From: Massilia timonae CCUG 45783
Lineage (GTDB): Bacteria > Pseudomonadota > Gammaproteobacteria > Burkholderiales > Burkholderiaceae_D
Reading direction: 5' to 3'
NCBI RefSeq assembly: GCF_000315425.1
Contig: NZ_JH992922.1
Span: forward strand, 1,731,086-1,795,085
DNA length: 64,000 bases
The notes below the pieces were generated by a model that made no database searches, was not told where the DNA came from, and saw only the letters and a program-made list of their open reading frames with translations. Shown here piece by piece: positions 1 through 7,967 of this stretch. Every line of letters starts with the position of its first letter. Within the stretch, counting starts at the first letter, position 1. The position numbers and the translations under genes are program-made.

Positions 1-375
1 GATCCGGGCGGCAGCGCGGTGCGCTTCGATCCGCTGCACCTGCACGAGGTCTTGCTCAACCTGCTGAACAACGCGGTGCGCTACGCCAGCCGCCAGCCGG
101 CCAGCATCCGCATCTTTCCGGCGCGCGACGCCGCCGGCCGGCGCGAGCTGCACGTGCAGGACGACGGCCCCGGCATCACGCCGGAAGTGCGCGACCACCT
201 GTTCGAGCCCTTCTATACTACGTCGAGCAAGGGGACCGGCCTGGGACTCTACCTGGCGCGCGAACTGTGCCTGAACAACGATGCGAAACTCGATTATGAA
301 TACCGGTTCGACCCGTCCGCGCTGGGACCGCGCAAGGCCAGCGGCCGCTTTGTCATCACTTTCGCGCTCGAGTAA
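1..375 (+). CDS. pilS: Sensor histidine kinase, C-terminal part (PilS-like), truncated by window edge
   Basis: Only the C-terminal 124 residues of the ATP-binding kinase domain are present; the reading frame is open from base 1, so the gene begins outside the window. The N box ([12 protein letters not shown]), the G1 box (DDGPGI), the F-box region (LFEPFYTT) and the G2 box (GTGLGLYLA) are visible in order, so the domain should bind ATP. It would phosphorylate the response regulator encoded 3 bp downstream. That neighbour is an NtrC-type regulator resembling PilR, which in related bacteria controls type IV pilin transcription with sigma-54. The PilS name rests mainly on this pairing; the sensor half that would confirm it cannot be seen. 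Confidence 0.8.
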   Translation, partial: DPGGSAVRFDPLHLHEVLLNLLNNAVRYASRQPASIRIFPARDAAGRRELHVQDDGPGITPEVRDHLFEPFYTTSSKGTGLGLYLARELCLNNDAKLDYEYRFDPSALGPRKASGRFVITFALE

Positions 376-378
376 GCC

Positions 379-1839
379 ATGAGCGCGCCCCGCATCCTGG
401 TGCTCGACGACGAAGCCGACCTGCGCGAGCTGCTCGAGATCACCCTGCTCAAGATGGGCCTGGACGTCGACAGCGCCGCCACGTTGCGCCAGGCACGTGC
501 CTTGTTCGAGGAACACGACTACGCGCTGGTGCTGACCGATATGCGCCTGCCGGACGGCCTGGGGCTGGAACTGGTGCGCGAGATCGCCGCCTCGGGCAAG
601 GGCACGCCGGTCGCCGTGATCACCGCCTACGGCAGCGCCGAGAACGCGGTGGTGGCGCTCAAGGCCGGCGCCTTCGACTACATCGCCAAGCCGGTGGCGC
701 TCGACGCGCTGCGCGTGATGGTGCGCTCGGCCCTGAAACTGTCGGAAGGGGGCGCCGCGGCGCCTGACGGTGGAGCGATTGCTTCGCGCATGATCGGCCA
801 TTCCGCGGCGATGCAGTCGCTGCGGGCGCAGATCGCGCGCCTGGCGCGCTCGATGGCGCCGATCTCGATCACCGGCGAATCCGGCAGCGGCAAGGAGCTG
901 GCGGCGCGCGAGATCCACGCCCAGAGCTCGCGTGCAGGTAAACCCTTCGTGGCGGTGAACTGCGGCGCGATCCCCGAAACCCTGATGGAGGCCGAGTTCT
1001 TCGGCTACCGCAAGGGCGCCTTCACCGGCGCGGCCGAGGAGCGCGACGGCTTCTTCCAGGCCGCCAACGGCGGCACCCTGATGCTCGACGAAGTGGCGGA
1101 CTTGCCGCTGGCGATGCAGGTCAAGCTGCTGCGCGCGATCCAGGAGCGGCGCGTGCGCAAGATCGGCGCGACGAGCGAAGAGCCGGTCGACGTGCGCATC
1201 ATCAGCGCCACCCACCAGGACCTGGCGCGCTGCGTCGAGACGGGCAAGTTCAGGCAAGACCTGTTTTATCGCCTGAACGTGATCGAGCTGGCGCTGCCGC
1301 CGCTGCGCGAGCGGCTGGACGACCTGCCCCTGCTGGCGAACGGCATCCTGGACCGGCTGGCCGGGCCGGGGCAGGCGTCGCTCGGGCCGGGCGTGCTGGA
1401 GGCATTGAAGGCGTATTCCTTCCCCGGCAATGTGCGCGAGCTGGAGAACGTGCTGGAGCGGGCGCTGGCGTTCGCCAACGATGGCGTGATCCAGGTCGGG
1501 GACTTGTCGCTCAAGGCGGCGCGGCCGGTGGAAGGAGGGCGGAAGGACGACGGCACCGCTGCGCCGGTTGCCGCAGCGGAGCCGACATTGGTGAACCCGG
1601 TCGCTGATCCGGCGCCACCGCATGCACCCAAGGCGGCGCCTGCTCCGGTCGCCCTCGGCCCCGCCGAACTTCCGAGCAACCTGCCAGAGTATCTTGAGCA
1701 GGTCGAACGCGACATCATCGGCCGCGCGCTGCAGCAGACCCAGTTCAACCGCACCCAGGCGGCGAGCCTGCTGGGGATCAGCGTGCGCCAGCTGCGTTAT
1801 CAGATGCAGAAACTGGACATCAGCGCGCCGGACGATTGA
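379..1839 (+). CDS. pilR: Sigma-54-dependent response regulator, NtrC family (PilR-like)
   Basis: 486 residues. The N-terminal receiver domain (about 4-118) has the acidic pair D10/D11, phosphoacceptor D54 and a conserved lysine near 104. The central AAA+ sigma-54 interaction domain (about 138-370) has Walker A GESGSGKE near 166, the sigma-54 contact loop GAFTGA near 213, and a Walker B-type LMLDEVAD. A Pro/Ala-rich linker leads to a C-terminal Fis-type helix-turn-helix (NRTQAASLLGISVRQLRYQ). The ATG follows the kinase stop after 3 bp, so the two genes are translationally close. Phosphorylation should allow activation of sigma-54 promoters, probably pilin genes. The pilus chemosensory operon at 32-41 kb supports a piliated organism. 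A different NtrC-type role cannot be excluded. Confidence 0.85.
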   Translation: MSAPRILVLDDEADLRELLEITLLKMGLDVDSAATLRQARALFEEHDYALVLTDMRLPDGLGLELVREIAASGKGTPVAVITAYGSAENAVVALKAGAFDYIAKPVALDALRVMVRSALKLSEGGAAAPDGGAIASRMIGHSAAMQSLRAQIARLARSMAPISITGESGSGKELAAREIHAQSSRAGKPFVAVNCGAIPETLMEAEFFGYRKGAFTGAAEERDGFFQAANGGTLMLDEVADLPLAMQVKLLRAIQERRVRKIGATSEEPVDVRIISATHQDLARCVETGKFRQDLFYRLNVIELALPPLRERLDDLPLLANGILDRLAGPGQASLGPGVLEALKAYSFPGNVRELENVLERALAFANDGVIQVGDLSLKAARPVEGGRKDDGTAAPVAAAEPTLVNPVADPAPPHAPKAAPAPVALGPAELPSNLPEYLEQVERDIIGRALQQTQFNRTQAASLLGISVRQLRYQMQKLDISAPDD

Positions 1840-1847
1840 CGACATGC

Positions 1848-1923
1848 GTAGGGTTGGCGGCTCTGCCGCCGACGCGTTCAAGGGGCGCCAACGATCACTG
1901 CGTCGGCAGGATTTGCCGCCCTA
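1848..1923. repeat. REP-like inverted pair (BIME-like)
   Basis: Just after pilR there is a unit starting TAGGG and ending GCCGACGCG (1849-1876), with an internal GGCGGC/GCCGCC hairpin. A second, shorter copy lies in inverted orientation (1899-1923); on its complement it also starts TAGGG and ends GCCGACGCA. The head-to-head arrangement with a short spacer resembles bacterial REP/BIME elements. Whether it is a genome-wide family cannot be judged from one pair. Confidence 0.4.
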
Positions 1924-2151
1924 TGATCGCCTCCAGTCACCTGGTTATGTTACTTTATGGTAATTATTTTGGTGCAAAATGCGCTGTGGCGGAGCATGCG
2001 CGCCTCGTTTTGATTCCTACGTAATTTGCCCATTTGGCGCAGATTTTTCTGATGTTAGTGCTTGCTCACCGTGTGCTGCCCTTCTTTTGTACGACGCTGA
2101 AATGTCAAGACTGCGCACGCCAAAAAACAAAAAAAATGACCATTTATTAGC

Positions 2152-2181
2152 TTGCCTCGATCGCAAGCGAGGTACTACAAT
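2152..2181 (+). promoter_or_regulatory. Putative sigma-70 promoter of nrdAB
   Basis: A -35-like TTGCCT (2152-2157) and a -10-like TACAAT (2176-2181) are separated by 18 bp. The -10 lies inside the first NrdR-like box, which is where a repressor of ribonucleotide reductase would be expected to act. Transcription would begin near 2188 and give a leader of about 310 nt. A second promoter nearer to the gene may exist but I could not define one. Confidence 0.45.
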
Positions 2182-2187
2182 TAGTCT
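2172..2187. promoter_or_regulatory. NrdR-like box 1
   Basis: The dyad ACTA-N4-TAGT (ACTA 2174-2177, TAGT 2182-2185) matches the core of the 16-bp NrdR box (ACACTATATATAGTGT-like); about 10 of 16 positions agree. It overlaps the predicted -10. A second box follows with 30 bp centre-to-centre spacing, close to the three-turn spacing typical of paired NrdR sites. NrdR is a zinc-finger/ATP-cone repressor of nrd genes; its gene is not in the window. Confidence 0.55.
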
Positions 2188-2201
2188 CATATCAAAGCTT
2201 G

Positions 2202-2217
2202 GCACTAGATGTAGTGG
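2202..2217. promoter_or_regulatory. NrdR-like box 2
   Basis: This is the better of the two boxes: CACTA-N4-TAGTG is a symmetric dyad (ACTA 2204-2207, TAGT 2212-2215) and about 12 of 16 positions match the NrdR box consensus. It is exactly 30 bp downstream of box 1, so both would lie on nearly the same DNA face. Confidence 0.6.
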
Positions 2218-2257
2218 TAGCAGACCGAACGGTACTAGCATTTTGGCCAGCTGAGAG

Positions 2258-2299
2258 TTGTCCGCACGTTGTCCACAAGTTGCCCACAAATTGCCCACA
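2258..2299 (+). promoter_or_regulatory. Four tandem DnaA-box-like 9-mers, 11-bp period
   Basis: Four 9-mers, TTGTCCGCA (2258), TTGTCCACA (2269), TTGCCCACA (2280) and TTGCCCACA (2291), lie in the same orientation, each starting exactly 11 bp after the previous one. TTGTCCACA is the DnaA box preferred in high-GC bacteria. DnaA regulates nrdAB in E. coli, so binding upstream of nrdA is reasonable. The near-helical period would place the sites on one DNA face and favour cooperative binding. The function is inferred. Confidence 0.55.
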
Positions 2300-2500
2300 C
2301 GTTTGTTCAGCGACTTGTCTATTAAGCATCTGCTGACAAGCTTTATTTACATATTCTTAACCCTGCTTCTCTGGTTTGCCAGCATCGGCCACCGGCTGGC
2401 GGGGATTTGTTTTGCTTTTAATTTTGTTGACGGACCGCGGCGCCATCCGCCACCCGGTTCTCATGTACAAAGGCGGTCCGCCGCTCATCCTGGAGGCTCA

Positions 2501-5431
2501 ATGCAAACAGCACAGAACATCTCGATCAACCAACACGTCACCCCAGGATCGGCGTCGACCAGCCCAACCCCGGCCGAGATCGTCGCGCGCGGCGATTACC
2601 GCGTCATCCGCCGCAACGGCGCCGTCGTCGCTTTCGAGCCGAACAAGATCTCGGTCGCGATGACCAAGGCCTTCCTGGCCGTGGCCGGCGGCCAGGGCGC
2701 GGTCTCGGCGCGCATCCGCGAACTGGTGGAACAGCTGACCGGCAACGTGGTGGCCGCGCTGGTGCGCCGCCAGCCGAACGGCGGCACCTTCCACATCGAA
2801 GACGTGCAGGACCAGGTCGAGCTGTCGCTGATGCGTTCGGGCGAACACGACGTCGCGCGTGAATACGTGCTGTACCGCGCCAAGCGCATGGACGAGCGCC
2901 GCGCGGCCAAGGAAGCTCTAGGTGGCGCGCCGGTCGCCGCGCCGCAGATCCACGTGGTCGACGGCGGCGAACGCCGCCTGCTGGACATCAACGACGTCCA
3001 CGCCCTCGTGAACGCCGCCTGCTCGGGCCTGGAAAAGCACGTCGACGCCGACGCGATCGTCGCCGAGACCCTGAAGAACCTGTACGACGGCGTGCCGGTC
3101 GAAGAGCTGTACAAGTCCGCCATCCTGGCTGCTAGAGCCCTGATGGAAAAAGACCCGGCCTACAGCCAGGTGACCGCGCGCATCCTGCTGCACACCATCC
3201 GTAAAGAAGTGTTCGGCCACGAAGTGCCGCAAGCCGGCGCCGCCGCCGAATACCTGACCTACTTCCCGCAATACGTGGCGAAGGGCATCCAGGCCGAGCT
3301 GCTGGACGAAGAGCTGGGCAAGTACGACCTCGAGCGCCTGGCGAAGGCCATCGTCGCCGACCGCGACCTGCAGTTCGGCTACATCGGCCTGCAGACCCTG
3401 TACGACCGCTACTTCCTGCACGTGCGCGACGTGCGCATCGAGATGCCGCAGGCCTTCTACATGCGTGTCGCGATGGGCCTGGCCCTGCGCGAAGACGACC
3501 GCGAAGCGCGCGCCATCGAGTTCTACAACCTGCTGTCGTCGTTCGACTTCATGAGCTCGACCCCGACCCTGTTCAACTCGGGCACCCGCCGCTCGCAGCT
3601 GTCGTCGTGCTACCTGACTACCGTCGGCGACGACCTGGAAGGCATCTACGACGCCATCAAGGAGAACGCGCTGCTGTCGAAGTTCGCCGGCGGCCTGGGC
3701 AACGACTGGACTCCGGTGCGTGCGCTGGGCTCGCGCATCAAGGGCACCAACGGCCGTTCGCAGGGCGTGGTCCCGTTCCTGAAAGTGGTCAACGACACCG
3801 CCGTGGCGGTGAACCAGGGCGGCAAGCGCAAGGGCGCGGTCTGCGCCTACCTGGAAACCTGGCACCTGGACATCGAAGAATTCCTGGACCTGCGCAAGAA
3901 CACCGGCGACGACCGCCGCCGCACCCACGACATGAACACCGCGAACTGGATTCCCGACCTGTTCATGAAGCGCGTGATGGAAAAGGGCAGCTGGACCCTG
4001 TTCTCGCCGTCCGAGACGCCAGACCTGCACGATCTGACCGGCAAGGCCTTCGAGAAAGCCTACCTGGCCTATGAAACCAAAGCGGCCAACGGCGAAATGG
4101 CGGTCTTCAAGAAGATCGAAGCCATGGACCTGTGGCGCAAGATGCTGTCGATGCTGTTCGAAACCGGCCACCCATGGATCACCTTCAAGGACCCATGCAA
4201 TATCCGTTCGCCGCAGCAGCACGTGGGCGTGGTGCACTCGTCGAACCTGTGCACCGAGATCACCCTGAACACCAGCGCCGACGAAATCGCCGTCTGCAAC
4301 CTGGGCTCGGTGAACCTGCCGCAGCACATGAAGGGCGATGGCCTGGACCACGTCAAGCTGCAAAAGACCATCCGCACCGCGATGCGCATGCTGGACAACG
4401 TCATCGACATCAATTACTACGCGGTGGAAAAGGCGCGCAACTCGAACCTGCGCCACCGTCCGGTGGGCATGGGCGTCATGGGTCACCAGGACTGCCTGCA
4501 CATGATGCGCATCCCGTTCGCGTCGGAGCAAGCGGTGAAGTTCGCCGACGTTTCGATGGAAGCGGTCTGCTACTACGCCTACCTGGCGTCGACCGAGCTG
4601 GCCGAAGAACGCGGCCGCTACGAGACCTACACCGGCTCGCTGTGGGACCGCGGCATCCTGCCGCAGGACTCGATCAAGCTGCTGGCGGAAGAACGCGGCG
4701 GCTACCTGGAGCAGGACACCAGCGAATCGATGGACTGGACCCCGGTGCGCGAGCGCATCAAGCAGTTCGGCATGCGTAACTCGAACTGCGTGGCGATCGC
4801 CCCGACCGCGACCATCTCGAACATCATCGGCGTGTCGGCCTGCATCGAACCGACCTTCCAGAACCTGTACGTGAAGTCGAACCTGTCGGGCGAATTCACC
4901 GAGATCAACTCGTACCTGGTGCGCGACCTGAAAGCGCGCGACCTGTGGGACGAAGTCATGATCGCCGACCTGAAGTACTTCGACGGTTCGCTCTCGAAGA
5001 TCGACCGCGTGCCGCAAGACCTGCGCGACATCTACGCAACGGCCTTCGAAGTCGAGCCGAAGTGGCTGGTGGAAGCCGCCTCGCGCCGCCAGAAGTGGAT
5101 CGACCAGGCCCAGTCGCTGAACATCTACATGGCCGGCGCCTCGGGCAAGAAGCTGGACGAGACGTACAAGCTGGCGTGGCTGCGTGGCCTGAAGACCACC
5201 TACTACCTGCGCACCATCGCCGCGACCCACCTGGAGAAGTCGACCACCCGCACCGGCGCCCTGAACGCCGTGCCGGTCTCGGGCGGCCTGCAGGCAGGTC
5301 ATGCAGCGCCGGCAGCCGCTTCGGTGGCCGCCGCCGCGGCAGCGGCGCCAGCCGCACCGGAAGCCGAAGGCGCCGCCTGCTACCTGCGTCCGGGCGACGC
5401 CGGTTTCGACGAGTGCGAAGCCTGCCAGTAA
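2501..5431 (+). CDS. nrdA: Ribonucleoside-diphosphate reductase, large (alpha) subunit
   Basis: 976 residues when started at the ATG preceded by GGAGG; the frame is open upstream, but that extension is AT-rich and lies in the regulatory region. An ATP-cone (about 31-120) suggests allosteric ATP/dATP control, and a further cone-like segment follows. Active-site cysteines appear in SSCYL (near C370) and in the pair NLCTE (near C584) and VCNLG (near C599). The C-terminus ends ECEACQ, giving the CxxC pair (C972, C975) reduced by thioredoxin or glutaredoxin, after an unusually Ala-rich linker. The enzyme makes dNDPs from NDPs with the NrdB radical subunit encoded 117 bp downstream. Regulation by NrdR and DnaA is suggested by the upstream sites. 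Confidence 0.95.
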   Translation: MQTAQNISINQHVTPGSASTSPTPAEIVARGDYRVIRRNGAVVAFEPNKISVAMTKAFLAVAGGQGAVSARIRELVEQLTGNVVAALVRRQPNGGTFHIEDVQDQVELSLMRSGEHDVAREYVLYRAKRMDERRAAKEALGGAPVAAPQIHVVDGGERRLLDINDVHALVNAACSGLEKHVDADAIVAETLKNLYDGVPVEELYKSAILAARALMEKDPAYSQVTARILLHTIRKEVFGHEVPQAGAAAEYLTYFPQYVAKGIQAELLDEELGKYDLERLAKAIVADRDLQFGYIGLQTLYDRYFLHVRDVRIEMPQAFYMRVAMGLALREDDREARAIEFYNLLSSFDFMSSTPTLFNSGTRRSQLSSCYLTTVGDDLEGIYDAIKENALLSKFAGGLGNDWTPVRALGSRIKGTNGRSQGVVPFLKVVNDTAVAVNQGGKRKGAVCAYLETWHLDIEEFLDLRKNTGDDRRRTHDMNTANWIPDLFMKRVMEKGSWTLFSPSETPDLHDLTGKAFEKAYLAYETKAANGEMAVFKKIEAMDLWRKMLSMLFETGHPWITFKDPCNIRSPQQHVGVVHSSNLCTEITLNTSADEIAVCNLGSVNLPQHMKGDGLDHVKLQKTIRTAMRMLDNVIDINYYAVEKARNSNLRHRPVGMGVMGHQDCLHMMRIPFASEQAVKFADVSMEAVCYYAYLASTELAEERGRYETYTGSLWDRGILPQDSIKLLAEERGGYLEQDTSESMDWTPVRERIKQFGMRNSNCVAIAPTATISNIIGVSACIEPTFQNLYVKSNLSGEFTEINSYLVRDLKARDLWDEVMIADLKYFDGSLSKIDRVPQDLRDIYATAFEVEPKWLVEAASRRQKWIDQAQSLNIYMAGASGKKLDETYKLAWLRGLKTTYYLRTIAATHLEKSTTRTGALNAVPVSGGLQAGHAAPAAASVAAAAAAAPAAPEAEGAACYLRPGDAGFDECEACQ

Positions 5432-5443
5432 TGCTGTAACCGG

Positions 5444-5531
5444 GTGCGGGCCGACCGGACGGTCGCCCGCACCATCATCTCCGCTATCAACACATCATGT
5501 GGCCTCACCGCGCTTGTTCGCGCCAGGCCAC
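5444..5531 (+). other. Two consecutive hairpins between nrdA and nrdB
   Basis: Hairpin 1 (5444-5472) has a 12-bp stem with one bulged C and loop GGAC. Hairpin 2 (5499-5531) pairs GTGGCCT with AGGCCAC and CGCG with CGCG around loop CTTGTT. Neither has a U-tract, so mRNA stabilisation or processing between the cistrons is more likely than termination. The nrdB ribosome site follows a few bases later. Confidence 0.45.
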
Positions 5532-5548
5532 GACAGAAGGAAATCACC

Positions 5549-6652
5549 ATGCTCTCTTGGGACGACGAACCAACCAGCGCCCAGCGCGCCCCACAAGCCG
5601 CCAATCCAGAAGGCGCTCCCGCCGCTGAAGTGGCCAAGCGCGTCAACGCCGACGACAAGCGCATCATCAATGGCGAAACCGACGTCAACCAGCTGGTGCC
5701 GTTCAAGTACAAGTGGGCATGGGACAAGTACCTGGCCGGCTGCGCGAACCACTGGATGCCGCAAGAAGTGAACATGCAGCGCGACATCGAGCTGTGGAAG
5801 AACCCGAACGGCCTGTCGGAAGACGAGCGCCGCCTGGTCAAGCGCAATCTGGGCTTCTTCGTGACCGCCGACTCGCTGGCCGCGAACAACATCGTGCTGG
5901 GCACCTACCGCCACATCACCGCCCCCGAGTGCCGCCAGTACCTGCTGCGCCAGGCTTTCGAAGAGGCGATCCACACCCACGCCTACCAGTACATCGTCGA
6001 ATCGCTGGGCCTGGACGAAGGCGAGATCTTCAACGCTTACAACGAGATCGAATCGATCCACGACAAGGACCAGTTCCTGATCCCGTTCATCGACGTCCTG
6101 ACCAACCCTGACTTCAAGACCGGCACGGTCGAGAACGACCAGAAGCTGCTGAAGTCGATCATCGTCTTCGCCTGCCTGATGGAAGGCCTGTTCTTCTACG
6201 TCGGCTTCACCCAGATCCTGGCGCTCGGCCGCCAGAACAAGATGACCGGCGCCGCCGAGCAGTACCAGTACATCCTGCGCGACGAGTCGATGCACGTGAA
6301 CTTCGGCATCGACCTGATCAACACGATCAAGATGGAAAACCCGCAGCTGTGGACCCCGGAATTCCGCGACGAGATCAAGGCCCTGTTCCTGCAGGCCGTC
6401 GACCTGGAATACCGCTACGCCGAAGACACCATGCCACGCGGCGTGCTGGGCCTGAACGCCCCGATGTTCAAGGGCTACCTGCGCTTCATCGCCAACCGCC
6501 GCGCGGTGCAGATCGGCCTGGAGCCGCTGTTCCCGAACGAAGAGAATCCGTTCCCGTGGATGAGCGAGATGATCGACCTGAAGAAGGAACGTAACTTCTT
6601 CGAGACGCGTGTAACCGAGTACCAGACCGGAGGCACCCTGAGCTGGGATTGA
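5549..6652 (+). CDS. nrdB: Ribonucleoside-diphosphate reductase, small (beta) subunit
   Basis: 367 residues from the ATG preceded by AGAAGGAA; an upstream in-frame start would run through the intergenic hairpins and is rejected. This subunit houses the diiron site and tyrosyl radical used by NrdA. By position the metal ligands are the Asp in TADSL (near 108), the Glu and His in [10 protein letters not shown] (about 137-148), and the Glu and His in DESMHVN (near 245). The Tyr of HAYQYI aligns with the radical tyrosine of E. coli NrdB, so this is a radical-bearing class I enzyme. A strong intrinsic terminator follows the gene, closing an nrdAB operon. Confidence 0.94.
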   Translation: MLSWDDEPTSAQRAPQAANPEGAPAAEVAKRVNADDKRIINGETDVNQLVPFKYKWAWDKYLAGCANHWMPQEVNMQRDIELWKNPNGLSEDERRLVKRNLGFFVTADSLAANNIVLGTYRHITAPECRQYLLRQAFEEAIHTHAYQYIVESLGLDEGEIFNAYNEIESIHDKDQFLIPFIDVLTNPDFKTGTVENDQKLLKSIIVFACLMEGLFFYVGFTQILALGRQNKMTGAAEQYQYILRDESMHVNFGIDLINTIKMENPQLWTPEFRDEIKALFLQAVDLEYRYAEDTMPRGVLGLNAPMFKGYLRFIANRRAVQIGLEPLFPNEENPFPWMSEMIDLKKERNFFETRVTEYQTGGTLSWD

Positions 6653-6677
6653 TTGCTATCGGCATCGCATGAATGAC

Positions 6678-6705
6678 AAAACCCCGCAGCTGCGGGGTTT
6701 TGTTT
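6678..6705. terminator. Intrinsic terminator after nrdB (bidirectional)
   Basis: A perfect 24-bp palindrome (6678-6701) of A4-C4-GCAG and CTGC-G4-T4 is followed by GTTTG. The symmetric A and T tracts let it act in both directions, which suits its position between convergent nrdB and the VOC gene. Confidence 0.85.
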
Positions 6706-6717
6706 GTCCGGACCGCC

Positions 6718-7143
6718 TCAGGCGCCATCCGCAGGCACGACGACGTTCACGATCCAGGTCACGCCGAAGCGGTCCTTCAGCATGCCGTACAGCGGCGACC
6801 ACTCGGCCGCCGCCAGCGGCTGTGCGATATCGGCGCCGTGCGCCAGCCCATTCCACAGCGTCCTGATCTCGTCCTGCGATTCGCCGACCAGCGCGGCGAA
6901 GAAGGCATTGCGGCCCTGGTCCCATGGCTTGGCGGCTTCGACGTCGTAGGCCATGATATGAAAGCCACTCGGCGCCTTGACCTGGCCGTAGATGATGCGG
7001 TCGGCGTCCGCGGCATCGTTGACCTTGCCCGACTCGCCGTAGGTGACCTGCATGATCTCGCCGCCGAACACGGACTGGTAGAAGGCGAGGGCGGCGCGCG
7101 CCTGGCCCTGGAAATTGAGGTGGATGACTGCCTGGACCGACAT
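6718..7143 (-). CDS. VOC superfamily (glyoxalase/PhnB-like) protein
   Basis: 141 residues. The N-terminal pattern VIHLNFQGQARAALAFYQSVFGGEI is, in two parts, typical of PhnB-like members of the vicinal oxygen chelate fold, and the C-terminal half (DRFGVTWIVNV) repeats the fold's last strand pair. Such proteins act as metal-dependent isomerases, dioxygenases or binding proteins; no substrate can be named here. The gene is divergent from a WYL-type regulator with 74 bp between starts, so that regulator may control it. Confidence 0.8.
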   Translation of the reverse strand: MSVQAVIHLNFQGQARAALAFYQSVFGGEIMQVTYGESGKVNDAADADRIIYGQVKAPSGFHIMAYDVEAAKPWDQGRNAFFAALVGESQDEIRTLWNGLAHGADIAQPLAAAEWSPLYGMLKDRFGVTWIVNVVVPADGA

Positions 7144-7217
7144 GGTGAACTCCTTTGGGTGGTGGAAAAGACAGGTGCTACTATAGGAAATCGTCCTGCC
7201 AATTCCTGTCAGTAGCC

Positions 7218-7904
7218 ATGTCCCGCCCCAATCGTCTTTTCCGCTTGCTCGATGCCCTGCGCCGCTTGCCGGCGCCGGTCACGGCGGCCCAGCTGGCGCA
7301 GGAGACTGGGGTTTCGGTGCGCTCGGTCTACCGCGACATCGAGAGCCTGCGCGTGAGCGGCGCCGAGATCGGCGGCGAGCGCGGGTTCGGCTACACCCTG
7401 GTCGAAGACGGCACCCTGCGTCCGCAGACTTTCAGCCGCATCGAGATCGAGGCGCTCACCCTCGGGCTGGCCGAAGTGCGCAATATGGGCGACCCCGCAT
7501 TGGCCGCGGCGGCCGAGTCGGTGCTGGGCAAGGTGGCCGCGACCCTGCCGTCGCTGGGGCAGCAGCACCTGCTGCATGCGGTGTCGCGGGTCCACCATTT
7601 CAGCGAGCGTTTCGCGCGACTGCCCGACATGGCGCTGATCCGCGCCTGCTGCTGGCGCGAAGAGGCGCTCACGATCGATTACGTCGACCGCGATGGCGCC
7701 GCGACCAGCCGCACGATCTGGCCGCTCGCCATCGTCTACCTCGACCGGATGCTGGTGGTGCTGGCGCGCTGCTGCCTGCGCGACGACTTCCGGATGTTCC
7801 GCGCCGACCGCATCGCCGCGGTCGCGGCCACCGGCATCAGTTTCAGGCCGCGCCGCGCGGCGCTGCTGCGCGATTACGGCGCCAGGCTGGCCGACGAAGG
7901 ATAA
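7218..7904 (+). CDS. Transcriptional regulator, HTH plus WYL domain (YafY-like)
   Basis: 228 residues from the ATG at 7218 (MSRPNRLFRLL), the usual start of this family; an earlier in-frame start would lie within the divergent promoter region. The N-terminal winged helix (about 1-60, with TGVSVRSVYRDIESL as recognition segment) should bind DNA. The C-terminal WYL domain (about 135-215, CCWREEALTIDYVDRDG) probably senses a ligand. It is divergent from the VOC gene, the typical position of a local regulator. In the shared spacer short inverted repeats such as AGGAA-N13-TTCCT (7185-7207) are candidate operators, but they are weak. Confidence 0.85.
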   Translation: MSRPNRLFRLLDALRRLPAPVTAAQLAQETGVSVRSVYRDIESLRVSGAEIGGERGFGYTLVEDGTLRPQTFSRIEIEALTLGLAEVRNMGDPALAAAAESVLGKVAATLPSLGQQHLLHAVSRVHHFSERFARLPDMALIRACCWREEALTIDYVDRDGAATSRTIWPLAIVYLDRMLVVLARCCLRDDFRMFRADRIAAVAATGISFRPRRAALLRDYGARLADEG

Positions 7905-7967
7905 ATGCGTGCGCAGGGATAACTTGCCCTATGATGGCGATTTTTCACGCCTGACCAGGAGACAACC

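Larger units (their letters stand above)
1840..2500. other. Non-coding regulatory region upstream of nrdA
   Basis: 661 bp without a credible gene; short open frames lack ribosome sites and typical codon use. The DNA is clearly AT-richer than its surroundings from about 1940. It holds the REP-like pair, two overlapping alternative hairpins (GCTTGC 2150-2155 with GCAAGC 2163-2168; CCTCG 2155-2159 with CGAGG 2168-2172), the promoter with NrdR-like boxes and the DnaA-like array. An AT-rich stretch follows near 2340-2360. Confidence 0.6.

Noticed and set aside
2258..2360. Chromosomal replication origin (DnaA-like boxes plus AT-rich stretch)
   Set aside because: No dnaA, dnaN, gyrB, rpmH or parAB gene is near, and the array immediately precedes nrdAB, where DnaA control is known in other bacteria.
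2258..2500. N-terminal extension of NrdA through the regulatory region
   Set aside because: The extension would translate the DnaA-like array and AT-rich leader. The ATG at 2501 has GGAGG and gives the normal family start.
2918..5302. Very long open frame on the strand opposite nrdA
   Set aside because: It is the mirror of a high-GC gene with strong codon bias. Its protein is His/Arg/Gln/Val-rich with no known domain, and it has no ribosome site.
7170..7210. GACAGG-N29-CCTGTC and AGGAA-N13-TTCCT as operators of the WYL regulator
   Set aside because: The arms are short, not concentric, and expected by chance; kept only as a remark in the gene entry.
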